Assembly (NCBI RefSeq): GCF_019075875.1
Contig: NZ_JAHOOZ010000001.1
Location: 1,550,001 to 1,614,000 of the forward strand
Direction: 5' to 3'
From: Novosphingobium sp. G106
GTDB taxonomy: Bacteria > Pseudomonadota > Alphaproteobacteria > Sphingomonadales > Sphingomonadaceae
DNA length: 64,000 nt
Positions within the stretch are counted from its first letter, which is position 1; each line of letters begins with the position of its first letter. Of the stretch, positions 40,348 through 49,279 are shown in pieces. Both the position numbers and the translations under genes were made by a program. Below the pieces are notes generated by a model that was not told the DNA's origin, ran no database searches, and saw nothing but the letters and a program-made list of their open reading frames with translations.

Positions 40348-43128
40348 ATGACAACGCGCATGCTAATCGATGCGCGCCACCAGGAAGAAACCCGGGTGGC
40401 GGTCCTCAAGGGCAACCGTATTGAGGAATTCGACTTTGAATCTGCCGATCGCAAGCAGATCAAGGGTAATATCTATCTCGCCAAGGTAACCAGGGTCGAA
40501 CCCTCGCTGCAGGCGGCTTTCGTCGATTTCGGCGGCAATCGTCACGGTTTCCTGGCGTTCAGCGAAATCCATCCCGACTATTACCAGATCCCCAAGGAGG
40601 ATCGCGAGGCGCTGCTGGCTGAAGAAGCCGCGCACGCCGAAGAAGAAGCCGCGCTACGCGCCGCCGACGAAGGCGACGAGGACTTCGCCGACGAGAACGG
40701 CGACGGCCTGCATGACGACTTCGCCGGCGAAGAGAACGTCACCGAGATCGACACGTCCGAAAAGGACCAGATCGCCACGATCGAAGGCGGCCATGTCGAG
40801 AACGGCTTCGAATATTCGGAAGAAGAGCGCGAGGAATCCGCGGACACCGCTGAAGAAGGCGAAGGCAGCGAAGGTGGCGACGATCGCCAGCGTCGCGGGC
40901 GCCGCCGCCAGGGTGGCCGCGGCAACCGTTCGAAGGAAGCCGACGATCTGCGCGCCAAGCGCATGGCGCTGCGCCGCCGCTACAAGATCCAGGACGTCAT
41001 CCAGCGCCGCCAGGTGCTGCTGGTCCAGGTCGTCAAGGAAGAGCGCGGCAACAAGGGCGCTGCCCTCACCACCTACCTGTCGCTCGCCGGCCGCTACTGC
41101 GTGCTCATGCCGAATTCGAGCCACGGCGGCGGCATCAGCCGCAAGATCAACTCGGCCGCGGACCGCAAGCGCCTCAAGGCGATCATTTCCGAGATGGCGC
41201 TGCCCAAGTCGATGGGCTGCATCGTCCGCACCGCCGGCCTCGCGCGCACCAAGCCCGAGATCAAGCGTGACTTCGACTATCTCGCCCGCCTGTGGGACGA
41301 GATCCGCGAGAACACGATGAAGTCGTCGGCGCCGGCGCTGATCCATTCGGACAGCGACCTGATCAAGCGCGCGATCCGCGACATCTACAACCGCGACGTC
41401 GAGGAAGTCGTCGTCGAGGGCGAGTACGGCTACCGCGCCGCGCGAGAATTCATGAAGCTGCTGATGCCCAGCCACGCGCGCCGGGTGAAGGCCTATGTCG
41501 ATCCGGTGCCGCTGTTCCAGCGCTATGGCGCCGAGGACCAGTTGACCGCGATGTACGATCCGGTCGTGCAGCTGAAGTCGGGCGGCTACATCGTCATCAA
41601 CCCGACCGAGGCGCTGGTCTCGATCGACATCAACTCGGGCCGCTCGACCAAGGAGCACGGCATCGAGGCGACCGCGGTCAGCACCAATATCGAAGCCGCG
41701 CGCGAGATCGCCCGCCAGCTGCGCCTGCGCGACATGGCCGGCCTCGTCGTCATCGACTTCATCGACATGGAATACGGATCGAACGTCCGTAAGGTCGAGA
41801 AGGCGATGAAGGACGCGCTCAAGAACGATCGCGCCCGCTTGCAGATCGGCCGCATCTCCAGCTTCGGCCTGATGGAGATGAGCCGCCAGCGCCTGCGCAC
41901 CGGCGTGCTCGAAGCGACCACGCGCATGTGCCCGCACTGCGACGGCACGGGCCTGGTCCGCACGGCCAGCTCGGCCGGCCTGTCCGCGCTGCGCCTGATC
42001 GAGGACGAAGCGGCCAAGGGCCGCGGCAGCGTGATCACGCTCTTCGCCAGCACCGAGGCGGCGGTCTATCTGCTCAATGCCAAGCGCTCCGACCTCGCCG
42101 AGATCGAAGCCCGCTATGGCGTGCGCGTCGAAGTGATACCCGAGGGCGAGAACGAAGGCGCCAAGATGCGCGTCGCCTCGTCTGGCCCGCGCCCCGAATT
42201 CGTGCCGCGCTTCGAGCCGATCGTCGAACTCTACGAGGACGACGAGGACCTGCCCGAAGAGGACGAGGAACTCGAGGAAGAAGAGGAAGCAGAAGAGTCG
42301 CGCGCGCCGCGCAGCAGCGGCAGTGGCGAAGGTGACGGCGAAGGCCGTCGCAAGCGCCGCAAGCGCCGCCGTGGCGGCCGCCGCGACCAGCAGGGCGATG
42401 CGCCGGCCGGCGAAGGCGCCGAAGCCTCGGAAGGTTCTGAAGGCTACGAGGACGGTGACGAAGGCGAAGAGACCGAAGCCCAGGGCGACGAGCCCCGCGG
42501 CGACGATGCCAGCGAGGAAAGCGAAGGCCAGCGCAAGCGCCGCCGTCGCGGCCGTCGCCGGCGTGGTGGTCGCAACAGGGCCGAGGGTGGCCAGGACGAG
42601 GCCGGCGAAGGCGAAGCCCACGGCGAGACCGCGGATGGCGATGCCGAAGCTCCGGTCGAGGCCCTGGCAGAAGCCGAGCCCGCGGAAGCCGCCGAGGAAG
42701 CGCCGGCCAAGCCCAAGCGCTCGCGCCGCAAGAAGGCCGACGTCGAAGCAGAGGCCGTGGCCGAGGCTCCGGCCGAAGTGGTCGCCGAGGTCGCTGCGGA
42801 AGAACCCGCCGCCAAGCCCAAGCGCGCCCGCCGCAAGAAGGCCGACGTCGAGGCTGAGGCCGTTGCCGAAGCTCCGGTCGAAGCGCCCGTCGCCGAGGTC
42901 GCGGAAGCGGAACCCGCAGCCAAGCCGAAGCGCACGCGCCGCAAGAAGGCCGATGTCGAGGCTGAAGCCGTCGTGACAGAGGCCGCCGAACCCGTCGCCG
43001 GAGGCGACGTCGCGGTTGCCGAGGCACCGGTGGCAGCGCAAGCCGAAGCCCAGCCCGCCAACGGCGACGGCGAAAACGCCGACGGCACGCCGCGCCGCGG
43101 TTGGTGGCAGCGCACCTTCGGCAACTGA
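40348..43128 (+). CDS. rne: Ribonuclease E
   Basis: 926 aa from MTTRMLIDARHQEE, ATG with GGAGA 8 nt upstream. The S1 domain starts near residue 37 (GNIYLAKVTRVEPSLQAAFVDFG) and is interrupted by about 140 acidic and basic residues (about 88-225), an insert typical of alphaproteobacterial RNase E. It resumes QVLLVQVVKEERGNKGAALT. The DNase-I-like catalytic motifs SIDINSGRS and VVIDFIDMEY carry the metal-binding Asp residues. The zinc link is MCPHCDGTG. The C-terminal 300 residues are disordered, Glu/Ala/Arg-rich, with three repeats near 787-876, and end GWWQRTFGN. Essential mRNA decay and rRNA processing endonuclease, degradosome scaffold. Confidence 0.97.
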   Translation: MTTRMLIDARHQEETRVAVLKGNRIEEFDFESADRKQIKGNIYLAKVTRVEPSLQAAFVDFGGNRHGFLAFSEIHPDYYQIPKEDREALLAEEAAHAEEEAALRAADEGDEDFADENGDGLHDDFAGEENVTEIDTSEKDQIATIEGGHVENGFEYSEEEREESADTAEEGEGSEGGDDRQRRGRRRQGGRGNRSKEADDLRAKRMALRRRYKIQDVIQRRQVLLVQVVKEERGNKGAALTTYLSLAGRYCVLMPNSSHGGGISRKINSAADRKRLKAIISEMALPKSMGCIVRTAGLARTKPEIKRDFDYLARLWDEIRENTMKSSAPALIHSDSDLIKRAIRDIYNRDVEEVVVEGEYGYRAAREFMKLLMPSHARRVKAYVDPVPLFQRYGAEDQLTAMYDPVVQLKSGGYIVINPTEALVSIDINSGRSTKEHGIEATAVSTNIEAAREIARQLRLRDMAGLVVIDFIDMEYGSNVRKVEKAMKDALKNDRARLQIGRISSFGLMEMSRQRLRTGVLEATTRMCPHCDGTGLVRTASSAGLSALRLIEDEAAKGRGSVITLFASTEAAVYLLNAKRSDLAEIEARYGVRVEVIPEGENEGAKMRVASSGPRPEFVPRFEPIVELYEDDEDLPEEDEELEEEEEAEESRAPRSSGSGEGDGEGRRKRRKRRRGGRRDQQGDAPAGEGAEASEGSEGYEDGDEGEETEAQGDEPRGDDASEESEGQRKRRRRGRRRRGGRNRAEGGQDEAGEGEAHGETADGDAEAPVEALAEAEPAEAAEEAPAKPKRSRRKKADVEAEAVAEAPAEVVAEVAAEEPAAKPKRARRKKADVEAEAVAEAPVEAPVAEVAEAEPAAKPKRTRRKKADVEAEAVVTEAAEPVAGGDVAVAEAPVAAQAEAQPANGDGENADGTPRRGWWQRTFGN
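42706..42975 (+). repeat. Three tandem repeats in the RNase E tail
   Basis: Units starting near 42706, 42811 and 42919 (35-36 codons each) encode AKPKR(S/A/T)RRKKADVEAEAV plus a variable Glu/Ala linker. Spacing 105 and 108 bp. Each unit is a short basic patch followed by an acidic helix, a form seen in RNA-binding degradosome tails. Confidence 0.8.
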
Positions 43129-43150
43129 TCGAACTGCAAATCACGAAAAG

Positions 43151-43182
43151 GCCCGTCACCTCACGGTGGCGGGCTTTTTCTT
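43151..43182. terminator. Strong bidirectional rho-independent terminator after rne
   Basis: GCCCGTCACC-TCAC-GGTGGCGGGC (10 bp, one G-T wobble), followed by TTTTTCTTT on the plus strand and, on the minus strand, by CCTTTTCG. It sits between the stops of rne and the convergent methyltransferase. Confidence 0.88.
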
Positions 43183-43189
43183 TGCGCGG

Positions 43190-43819
43190 TCAGGCCTTCA
43201 CCGCCACGCCCCATTCGAGCCAACCGGCCATGCTCGGCTTGTCCTTCATGTAGCGCTGGCCGACCGGCGCGGCGGTAAAGCCGGCCGCTTCGATCGCCGA
43301 AGTCACCGGGCGCGAGAGGTGACAACCGCCGAAGACGCGCTTCCACAACGGATCGACCCGTTCCTGCCGCCGCGCGATCTTCACGTCCGGCGAGCGCCCG
43401 TGCTCGGCGTAGAGGAAAGTCCCGCCCGGCCGCAGCACGCGGCGCAGTTCGGCCAGCGTCTGCGCCTGGTCGGCCACCGAGCACAGCGTGAAGGTGCAGA
43501 CCACGGTGTCGAAGCTCTCGTCCTCGAAGGGTATCGCCTCGCCGAAACCCTGGCGTATGTCCGCTTGCCAGCCCTTCTTCGCCGCGGCCTCGCGCGCATA
43601 GTCGAGCCCCTTGCCCGAGGGATCCAGCCCGGCAAAGCTGACCACCCGGCCCGCGTCGTAAAGCCGCTGGTTGATCCCGCCGCCGCAGCCGAGCTCGAAA
43701 ACCGCGCCCTGCGCCTGCGGCACCACGTCGCGGCGCAGCGCCATGATGTCCTCGGTCGCGCAGCCCAGCTTGATGATGCGCGGCACCACGGTCTGGTCCC
43801 ACCAGTTGCCGAAACCCAT
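43190..43819 (-). CDS. SAM-dependent methyltransferase
   Basis: 209 aa from MGFGNWWDQTVVPR at 43819 (GAGAGAAGG upstream). SAM motif I FELGCGGGINQRLYDAG near residue 42, motif II IRQGFGEAIPFEDESFDTVVCTFTLCSVADQAQTL near 90-120, and motif III LRRVLRPGGTFLYAEHGRSP near 130. The C-terminus carries CHLSRPVTSAIEAAGF. The pattern is that of Methyltransf_11 proteins related to phospholipid/phosphatidylethanolamine N-methyltransferases and METTL7-like enzymes; that finer call is tentative. Shares a terminator with rne and is divergent from the CMD-family gene at 43890. Confidence 0.88.
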   Translation of the reverse strand: MGFGNWWDQTVVPRIIKLGCATEDIMALRRDVVPQAQGAVFELGCGGGINQRLYDAGRVVSFAGLDPSGKGLDYAREAAAKKGWQADIRQGFGEAIPFEDESFDTVVCTFTLCSVADQAQTLAELRRVLRPGGTFLYAEHGRSPDVKIARRQERVDPLWKRVFGGCHLSRPVTSAIEAAGFTAAPVGQRYMKDKPSMAGWLEWGVAVKA

Positions 43820-43889
43820 GCCTTCTCTCCCTCTTGCCGATGTTGACGCAGCGAAGGAGCCAAGACAAGGACAAGGAAAATCAGGAGAG

Positions 43890-44498
43890 ATGCCTTGCCG
43901 AATCCCAGTCCCCTGGCCGATCCCCCCCGCCCGCATGCCGCAGATCCGTGAGGACCAGTTCACCGACGATACTCGCGCCTTCTTCGGCCAGTGGGTCGGC
44001 GGCATCTTCAAGGATGCCGACAAGAACCCCGTGCTGCGCACTTTCGCGCACCATCCGGTACTGGCCAACGCCTTCTCGCCGCTCAACATCCACCTGCTCG
44101 GCCCGAACAACACGCTGCCGGTGAAGCTGCGCCAGATCGCGATCATGCGTGTCGCCTGGATCACCAAGGCGACCTACATGTGGTCGAGCCATCTCAACAC
44201 GAGCAAGAGCTGCGGCCTGACCGACGAGTTCTATGCCCCCGTCCAGCGCGGCGCGGACGATCCCTATTTCACGCCGCTGGAAGCCACGGTGATCCGCGCC
44301 GCCGAAGAGCTGGTGCGGGACCATAAGATCAGCGACGAGAACTGGACACTGCTCAGCGCCGAATGGACCGAGCAGCAATTGCTCGACTTCATGTTCACCG
44401 TCGGCTGTTACACGATGATAGCCGGCGTGATGAACTCGACCGGGGCCGAAAGGCAGGACGACCTGCTCGAACTGGCCGCGCAATACGGCCAGCCTTAG
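43890..44498 (+). CDS. Carboxymuconolactone decarboxylase-family protein
   Basis: 202 aa. AhpD/CMD-like helical protein: NTLPVKLRQIAIMRVAWITKATYMWSSHLNTSKSCGL near residue 85-115, where the family usually has a WxxH segment; here WSSH is retained. Ends QYGQP. ATG at 43890 follows AGGAGAG, close to the start. Its stop codon TAG is formed at the left terminus of the 165-bp inverted repeat (TA from the target plus G of the element). Role unknown; other members act as decarboxylases, peroxidases or isomerases on muconolactone-like compounds. Confidence 0.82.
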   Translation: MPCRIPVPWPIPPARMPQIREDQFTDDTRAFFGQWVGGIFKDADKNPVLRTFAHHPVLANAFSPLNIHLLGPNNTLPVKLRQIAIMRVAWITKATYMWSSHLNTSKSCGLTDEFYAPVQRGADDPYFTPLEATVIRAAEELVRDHKISDENWTLLSAEWTEQQLLDFMFTVGCYTMIAGVMNSTGAERQDDLLELAAQYGQP

Positions 44499-44662
44499 GG
44501 TCTGTACTCGATACCAGCGCCTTCAAGGCGCCGGAATGGAAGCAAAATGGCCCATTGCTGCGTCAGGAAGCCTTGAGATATCGACATATCCCTGCGGCTT
44601 CCTTCCTGGCACTGAGCCATTTTGCTTCAAACCTCGAAGGCGCTGGTATCGAGTACAGACCC
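44498..44662. mobile_element. MITE-like 165-bp inverted-repeat element
   Basis: Including flanking TA dinucleotides at 44496-44497 and 44663-44664, the ends match perfectly for 29 bp (TAGGGTCTGTACTCGATACC... and its reverse complement). Inner arms also pair: GAAGCAAAATGGC (44539) with GCCATTTTGCTTC (44616), and GGAAGCC (44566) with GGCTTCC (44596). No coding frame fits. The TA duplication resembles IS630/Tc1-type insertion. The whole element can fold into one hairpin. Confidence 0.72.
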
Positions 44663-46821
44663 TATGCCGGCTCGACCAACCGGACGTTCACCGGCACCGC
44701 CGAATAGCGCGGCATGAAGTTGATTGGCTCGACCCGCTCGGTGAGCGAAGTCAACTGGCCGACATTGGCGCCGCCATCAGCCACCGGATCGCCGCTACCG
44801 TGCAGCGGCCCGAACATGTGCGTCATCGAGATCACCCCGCGCCGCAGCCGCGCCTCACTTTTGGCCAGCGTACGTATCGCGCCGAATTCGGATGCGATCT
44901 CGATCGTGTCGCCTTCGGCGATGCCGTCGGCGGCCATGTCCTCCGGGCTCATGTGCGCATAGTTCACCGGGAAGCGCCGCCGCGCTTCCTTTGACTCGCG
45001 GAAGGCACCGTTGAGCGCGTGGAGCACGCGGCGGCAGGTCAGCCGGTAGCCGAAGCCCTGCTCGGGCGCCTCGCCGGCCAGGGCCGCGAGTTCGGCCGCG
45101 ACATCGGGCGGACACAACTCAAGCCGGCCCGGCGCGTCGGGCGGGCCGGGTTTGACGAAGCGCGGCTCGACGGCCGGTCGCACGCCCGAGGGATTGGCCT
45201 TGATCTCGTCGAAAGGCACGACGCTGTCCTTGGCGAGGAAGCGGCACAGGTCCTCGGGATCGGGCTTGTCGGTCAGGCTGAGCGGCAGGCCGTCGGGAAT
45301 GTCCTGGAAGCGCAGACCATAGTTCCAGTATTTGAAAGTCAGCGGCACGCCCATGCGCGCCGAGACGCTCCAGAAGAACTCCCAGTCGTCGATCACCGCG
45401 CCGGGCCTGCCCACCACGGGGCGGGTATACTGGACGAAAGGCTCGGGATAGGAGCCGTCGCCCGGCACGCTGATCTCGTGCCGCTCGAACGGCTGCGTCG
45501 TGGCGATGACGTAGTCGGCCATCTCCGCCGTCGCGTTCATTCGGCAATCGAGCGAGACCAGCAGTTCCAGCTTGTCGAAACCGGCCCTGGCGAAAGCCGG
45601 ATCGCCAACCGCCATCAGCGGATCGCCGCCGAAGCAGACCAGCGCGCGGATGCGATCGGGCGAATCCGCGGCGATCTCGCGCGGGATCAGCGCCGTGGGA
45701 AACTCGCCGACCAGCAGGCCGGTGTCGACACTGACGCATTTCGGCTCGTGCTCGAAGCTGCGCGTCGGCGAGACCGCGAGCTCGTAGGTATCCTTGACCT
45801 TGAGCACGCCGGGATTGCGGATGCGGTCCCCTGCCCGCCGGTATCCGCCGGCGAGGACATTCACCACTTCGATCATGTGGTCGGCCGTGTTCGAATGGGT
45901 CGACATCGACGGCCCCGTGCCGCTGCCCGCGAGCGGCCGCTTGGCCTCGCCCAGCCACTTGGCGGCGAGTTTGATCTGCTCGACAGGCACGTCGGCGCGC
46001 GCCGACGCCATCTCGGGCGTGAACGGCGCCAGCGCCGCGCGCAGCTCATCGAGCTGGATACAGAACTTCTCGACGAATTCCGCCTTGTACCAGCCTTCGC
46101 GCAGCATAACGTGGGCGATCGCGGCGAACAGCTCGGCGTCGTGGCCGGGCACCGGCTGGATGAACAGGTCGGCGTAGCGCGCGGTCTCGGTCCGGCGCGG
46201 GTCGACGATGATGATCTTGCAGCCGCGCGCCCTGGCCGCCTCGAAGGCTTTGCCCGGCGCACCGGTCTCGGCAACCGCGAAGGGCGCGCCCTGGTGCGTC
46301 ACCACCGGGTTGCCGCCGGCAAGCAGCGCACAGTCGGCATCGCGGAAATTGTGCCGCCCGCTGGCCATCACGCCCATGCGCGCCATGGTCACCCATTTAG
46401 CCGACTGGTCGATCGTCATCGACGAGAAGAAGTTCGGCGTATCGAGCGCCGCCACCCAGGCCCGCTCGAACAGGTTGCCCAGCACGCTGCGATAGGCGCC
46501 GGTACCATGATAGACCGCGATCGAGCGCGGCCCGTGCTCCTCGTAGAGCGCTTTAAGCTTGGCACCGATCTCGTCGAGCGCGGCCTCGGCATCGATTGTC
46601 GAAAAGGTGCCGTCGGGCTGTTTCTTCAGGCTGTGCAGCAGCCGGTTCTCGGCACCGTTGTGGAAGTCGACTGCGGCCATGCCCTTGGGACACAGATAGG
46701 CGCCATAGGGCGAAGCCGTGCCGTCGGGCCGCGCGCGCACCATCCGGCCGTCCTCGACATCGATCTCCATCGAACAAAGCGCGCTGCAATTGCGGCAGAA
46801 GGTCTTGACGGTTTCTCCCAT
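44662..46821 (-). CDS. Molybdopterin-dependent oxidoreductase (DMSO reductase superfamily)
   Basis: 719 aa. An N-terminal [4Fe-4S] domain with CRNCSALC (CxxCxxxC) and the fourth Cys in YLCPKGMAAVD near residue 44 is followed by the molybdopterin-binding region. MGVMASGRHNFRDADCALLAGGNPVVTHQG near 150, KIIIVDPRRTETARYADLFIQPVPG near 200, and a C-terminal Molydop_binding domain (PVNYAHMSPEDMAADGIAEGDTIEI ...). At the metal-ligand region it has GSGTGPSMSTHSN with no obvious Cys or SeCys, so not a formate dehydrogenase of the standard type. No signal or Tat motif, so cytoplasmic. No maturation or electron-partner genes are adjacent. The last codon is at the MITE boundary. Confidence 0.9.
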   Translation of the reverse strand: MGETVKTFCRNCSALCSMEIDVEDGRMVRARPDGTASPYGAYLCPKGMAAVDFHNGAENRLLHSLKKQPDGTFSTIDAEAALDEIGAKLKALYEEHGPRSIAVYHGTGAYRSVLGNLFERAWVAALDTPNFFSSMTIDQSAKWVTMARMGVMASGRHNFRDADCALLAGGNPVVTHQGAPFAVAETGAPGKAFEAARARGCKIIIVDPRRTETARYADLFIQPVPGHDAELFAAIAHVMLREGWYKAEFVEKFCIQLDELRAALAPFTPEMASARADVPVEQIKLAAKWLGEAKRPLAGSGTGPSMSTHSNTADHMIEVVNVLAGGYRRAGDRIRNPGVLKVKDTYELAVSPTRSFEHEPKCVSVDTGLLVGEFPTALIPREIAADSPDRIRALVCFGGDPLMAVGDPAFARAGFDKLELLVSLDCRMNATAEMADYVIATTQPFERHEISVPGDGSYPEPFVQYTRPVVGRPGAVIDDWEFFWSVSARMGVPLTFKYWNYGLRFQDIPDGLPLSLTDKPDPEDLCRFLAKDSVVPFDEIKANPSGVRPAVEPRFVKPGPPDAPGRLELCPPDVAAELAALAGEAPEQGFGYRLTCRRVLHALNGAFRESKEARRRFPVNYAHMSPEDMAADGIAEGDTIEIASEFGAIRTLAKSEARLRRGVISMTHMFGPLHGSGDPVADGGANVGQLTSLTERVEPINFMPRYSAVPVNVRLVEPA

Positions 46822-46919
46822 TGGGCCGGTTTAGCCCAAAGGCGAGGCAAGCAGAACGGCAAACGCCCTGGGGCTCACCGCAGTCAAACCGCATCGCTGC
46901 CAGAGGCGCATCTGCCGGA

Positions 46920-47438
46920 TTAGCTGGCCGCGACCTTGTAGCCGGAGCCCGGCGTGATCCAGATCACCGGCTTGCTCGGCAGGGCGACGTCGACGCCTTC
47001 CATCTGCCCCTGCTTGACCAGTTGCCCGTCCTCGATCCGCAAAGTCTCGCAAACCTTCCGCCCGGCCAGCGGCGCCATCTGCTCGGCCATCTGGCCGATC
47101 ATCGCGGCACGCTGCTCGGCCGGCAGCTGTACGCCGTTCGCCCGGAGCCGCGCCTTGCGCAGATCAGCGAGGTCCAGCGCACCGCATAGGGCGCCGTTTT
47201 CCAGGCGGACCATCGAGGTCACCTCCATGGTGAGCCCCTGGTCGGCCGAGAGCAGGACCTCTCCCGTATTGACGAAGCGGTTGCCGCCGCTCGCGGCATA
47301 TCTGTCGATCGAAGAACAGGTCTTGGCTTCGGGATCGGGATTGGCGCAGAGCATCTTGCCCGCACGCAACTGCGTGAGGATCTCGGCTTCCGGCACCGCG
47401 CCGGCCGCGGCCATGATCAGCAAAGTGGCTACAAACAT
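46920..47438 (-). CDS. Hypothetical exported protein
   Basis: 172 aa from the second of two closely spaced ATGs (GGAGG gives better spacing to 47438 than to 47444). The first 15 residues (MFVATLLIMAAAGAV) look like a short signal peptide. Beyond this no recognised domain. Has five Cys (KMLCANP, TCSSIDRY, GALCGALD, RKVCETL), an even mix of polar residues, and ends GSGYKVAAS. Follows the alpha/beta hydrolase gene by 30 bp on the same strand, so may be co-transcribed. Function unknown; a periplasmic location is likely. Confidence 0.65.
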   Translation of the reverse strand: MFVATLLIMAAAGAVPEAEILTQLRAGKMLCANPDPEAKTCSSIDRYAASGGNRFVNTGEVLLSADQGLTMEVTSMVRLENGALCGALDLADLRKARLRANGVQLPAEQRAAMIGQMAEQMAPLAGRKVCETLRIEDGQLVKQGQMEGVDVALPSKPVIWITPGSGYKVAAS

Positions 47439-47468
47439 CGACATTGCCTCCTGGAAATTGACGCCGCT

Positions 47469-48419
47469 CTAGGCCGCGAGCGCCTCGGCAATCATAGCCT
47501 TGGCCAGCGCGAGGAAGGCCAGCGTATCGGCCTGCGCCGAAGCGATCAGCTTGCGGTAGCTGCAGAAGCCGTGGATCGTGCCCTGGTACTCGCGATAGAT
47601 AACCGGCACGCCCGACAGCACCGCCGCCGCCGCGAAAGCCCGGCCGCCGTCGCGCAGCGGATCGAGCGCCGCGGTGACCAGCAAGGTCGGCGGAAGGCCG
47701 GCGAGGTCGGCTACCAGCGGCGAATAACGCGGGTGGGCATGGTCGGCATGAAACGCCTGCCGGTAATAGGCCATGTTCTCCGATTCCAGGCCGTAACCGT
47801 CGGCGAAAGTCGTCATCGAAGCGTGCTCGCGGCTGGCATCGGCCATCGGGTAGATCGGGATCTGCGCGAGCAGCGGCAGCGCGGCGGGTGCATCGCGTAG
47901 GGCGAGGGTGGTGACCAGAGTCAGGTTGCCGCCCGCACTGTCGCCGGCGAGGACGAGATGGGTAAAGGACCGCCCGAAAGCCGCGCCGTTCTTGGCGATC
48001 CAGCGCGCAGCAGCTTCGGCATCGTCGGGCGCGGCGGGCCACTTGTGCTCGGGCGCGAGGCGGTACTCGACCGAGACCACGGGCAGGTCGAGCGAACGCG
48101 CGATCTCCGCGGCGATGCCGGCATGGGTATCGATCGAACCGACGACGAAGCCGCCGCCGTGGAAGAACACCACGACCGGCCCCGCCTCACGGCTGGCGCG
48201 CGGATCGTAGAGCCGAAGCTTTATCTCGCCGTCGGGGCCGGGCATTACAACGTCGCGGATCTCGCCCATCTCGCCCACAGGCAGGTCCATCCCGGCCATG
48301 GCGTCGGAAGGCATCTGGCGGATCACCGCCATCAGTTGGTCGTTGAACACCGGCCGCGGGCTGGCCGCCAGCTGATCGAGGAAAGCGCGGACGTCTGGTC
48401 GGACGAAAGGCGTGGTCAT
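47469..48419 (-). CDS. Alpha/beta hydrolase, HSL (GDSAG) family esterase
   Basis: 316 aa. Oxyanion motif VVFFHGGGFVVGS near residue 80, nucleophile elbow LVLAGDSAGGNLTL near 150 (GDSAG), and the catalytic acid and His in DPLRDGGRAFA and GTIHGFCSY near 255-285. This is the hormone-sensitive-lipase type of carboxylesterase. ATG at 48419; 5 bp after the preceding SDR stop, so co-transcribed with it. Hydrolyses a short-chain ester or lactone, probably in the same catabolic module. Confidence 0.92.
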   Translation of the reverse strand: MTTPFVRPDVRAFLDQLAASPRPVFNDQLMAVIRQMPSDAMAGMDLPVGEMGEIRDVVMPGPDGEIKLRLYDPRASREAGPVVVFFHGGGFVVGSIDTHAGIAAEIARSLDLPVVSVEYRLAPEHKWPAAPDDAEAAARWIAKNGAAFGRSFTHLVLAGDSAGGNLTLVTTLALRDAPAALPLLAQIPIYPMADASREHASMTTFADGYGLESENMAYYRQAFHADHAHPRYSPLVADLAGLPPTLLVTAALDPLRDGGRAFAAAAVLSGVPVIYREYQGTIHGFCSYRKLIASAQADTLAFLALAKAMIAEALAA

Positions 48420-48424
48420 CGTGA

Positions 48425-49189
48425 TCAAACCCCCGCCGCCATGCCGCCGGTGACGCGCAGTACCTCGCCGGTGATGAACTTCGCCTGCGGCGAGGTCAGG
48501 AACATCATGGCGTCGACGATGTGCTCTTCCTTGCCGTCGTCGCCGATCATCTGCATCGCCTTGACCCGCGCCTTGGTCTCGGGCGGCAGCTCGGCGGCGA
48601 TCGTCTCGGTCAGCATCAGCCCCGGCGAGATCGCGTTGACGCGGACGCCGTCGGGCCCAAGCTCGCGCGCAAAAGTGATCGTCAGGCCCGAGACGGCGAG
48701 CTTGGTGTCGCCATAGGCCGATCCGCCCATGTGCCCGGCCGAAGATGCGATGTTGACGATGCTCGCGCCGGCACGGCCGCGCATGTGCGCGGCGGCGGCG
48801 ATCGTGCAGGTGACCACGCCCATCACGTTGACGTCGAACAGGCGCCGCACCTTGGCGAGGCCCATCTTGAAGATCGGCTGGCCATATTCGTCGCTGTGCA
48901 GGCCGGCATTGTTGATCAGGATGTCGATGCCGCCACCGATCGCCGCGGCCTGCTTCATGATTTCACCCATCCGGGCCTCGTCGGTGACGTCGCCGCCGAG
49001 GCCGGTCGCCTGGCCGCCCTTGGCGCGGATTTCGGCCGCGGCCGCTTCGGCAACGGCGCCGTCGATGTCGACCAGCACGGCATGCGCGCCCGCCGCAGCC
49101 AGGGCCGTACCAAAGGCCTTGCCGAAACCGCGGCCGCCGCCGGTGATCACCGCGACGCGATTGCTATAGAAACTGCCCTCGGACATCAT
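48425..49189 (-). CDS. SDR-family oxidoreductase
   Basis: 254 aa. TGGGRGFGKAFGTALAAAG cofactor site near residue 13, NNAGLHSDEYGQP near 95 with an inserted Tyr, catalytic NIASSAGHMGGSAYGDTK (Ser, Tyr, Lys), and a KFITGEVLRVTGG end. The ribosome site AGGAG lies upstream of two ATGs at 49189 and 49186. First gene of a minus-strand unit with the esterase at 47469 and the exported protein at 46920. Divergent from a SnoaL-like gene. Substrate unknown. Confidence 0.92.
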   Translation of the reverse strand: MMSEGSFYSNRVAVITGGGRGFGKAFGTALAAAGAHAVLVDIDGAVAEAAAAEIRAKGGQATGLGGDVTDEARMGEIMKQAAAIGGGIDILINNAGLHSDEYGQPIFKMGLAKVRRLFDVNVMGVVTCTIAAAAHMRGRAGASIVNIASSAGHMGGSAYGDTKLAVSGLTITFARELGPDGVRVNAISPGLMLTETIAAELPPETKARVKAMQMIGDDGKEEHIVDAMMFLTSPQAKFITGEVLRVTGGMAAGV

Positions 49190-49279
49190 TGCCTCTCCTG
49201 AACTCTGCGCGGGTGTTGCCACATTCGCGGCCTGCGGTAACCCGCTGCAGCGATATTTTCAGGCAAAGGGAGAGAGCCG

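Noticed and set aside
40654..43041. Long open frame antisense to rne (795 codons)
   Set aside because: It mirrors the low-complexity acidic and basic repeats of RNase E and has no homology.
45019..46923. Long open frame antisense to the molybdopterin oxidoreductase (634 codons)
   Set aside because: No ribosome site, no domain; the sense gene has clear Fe-S motifs.
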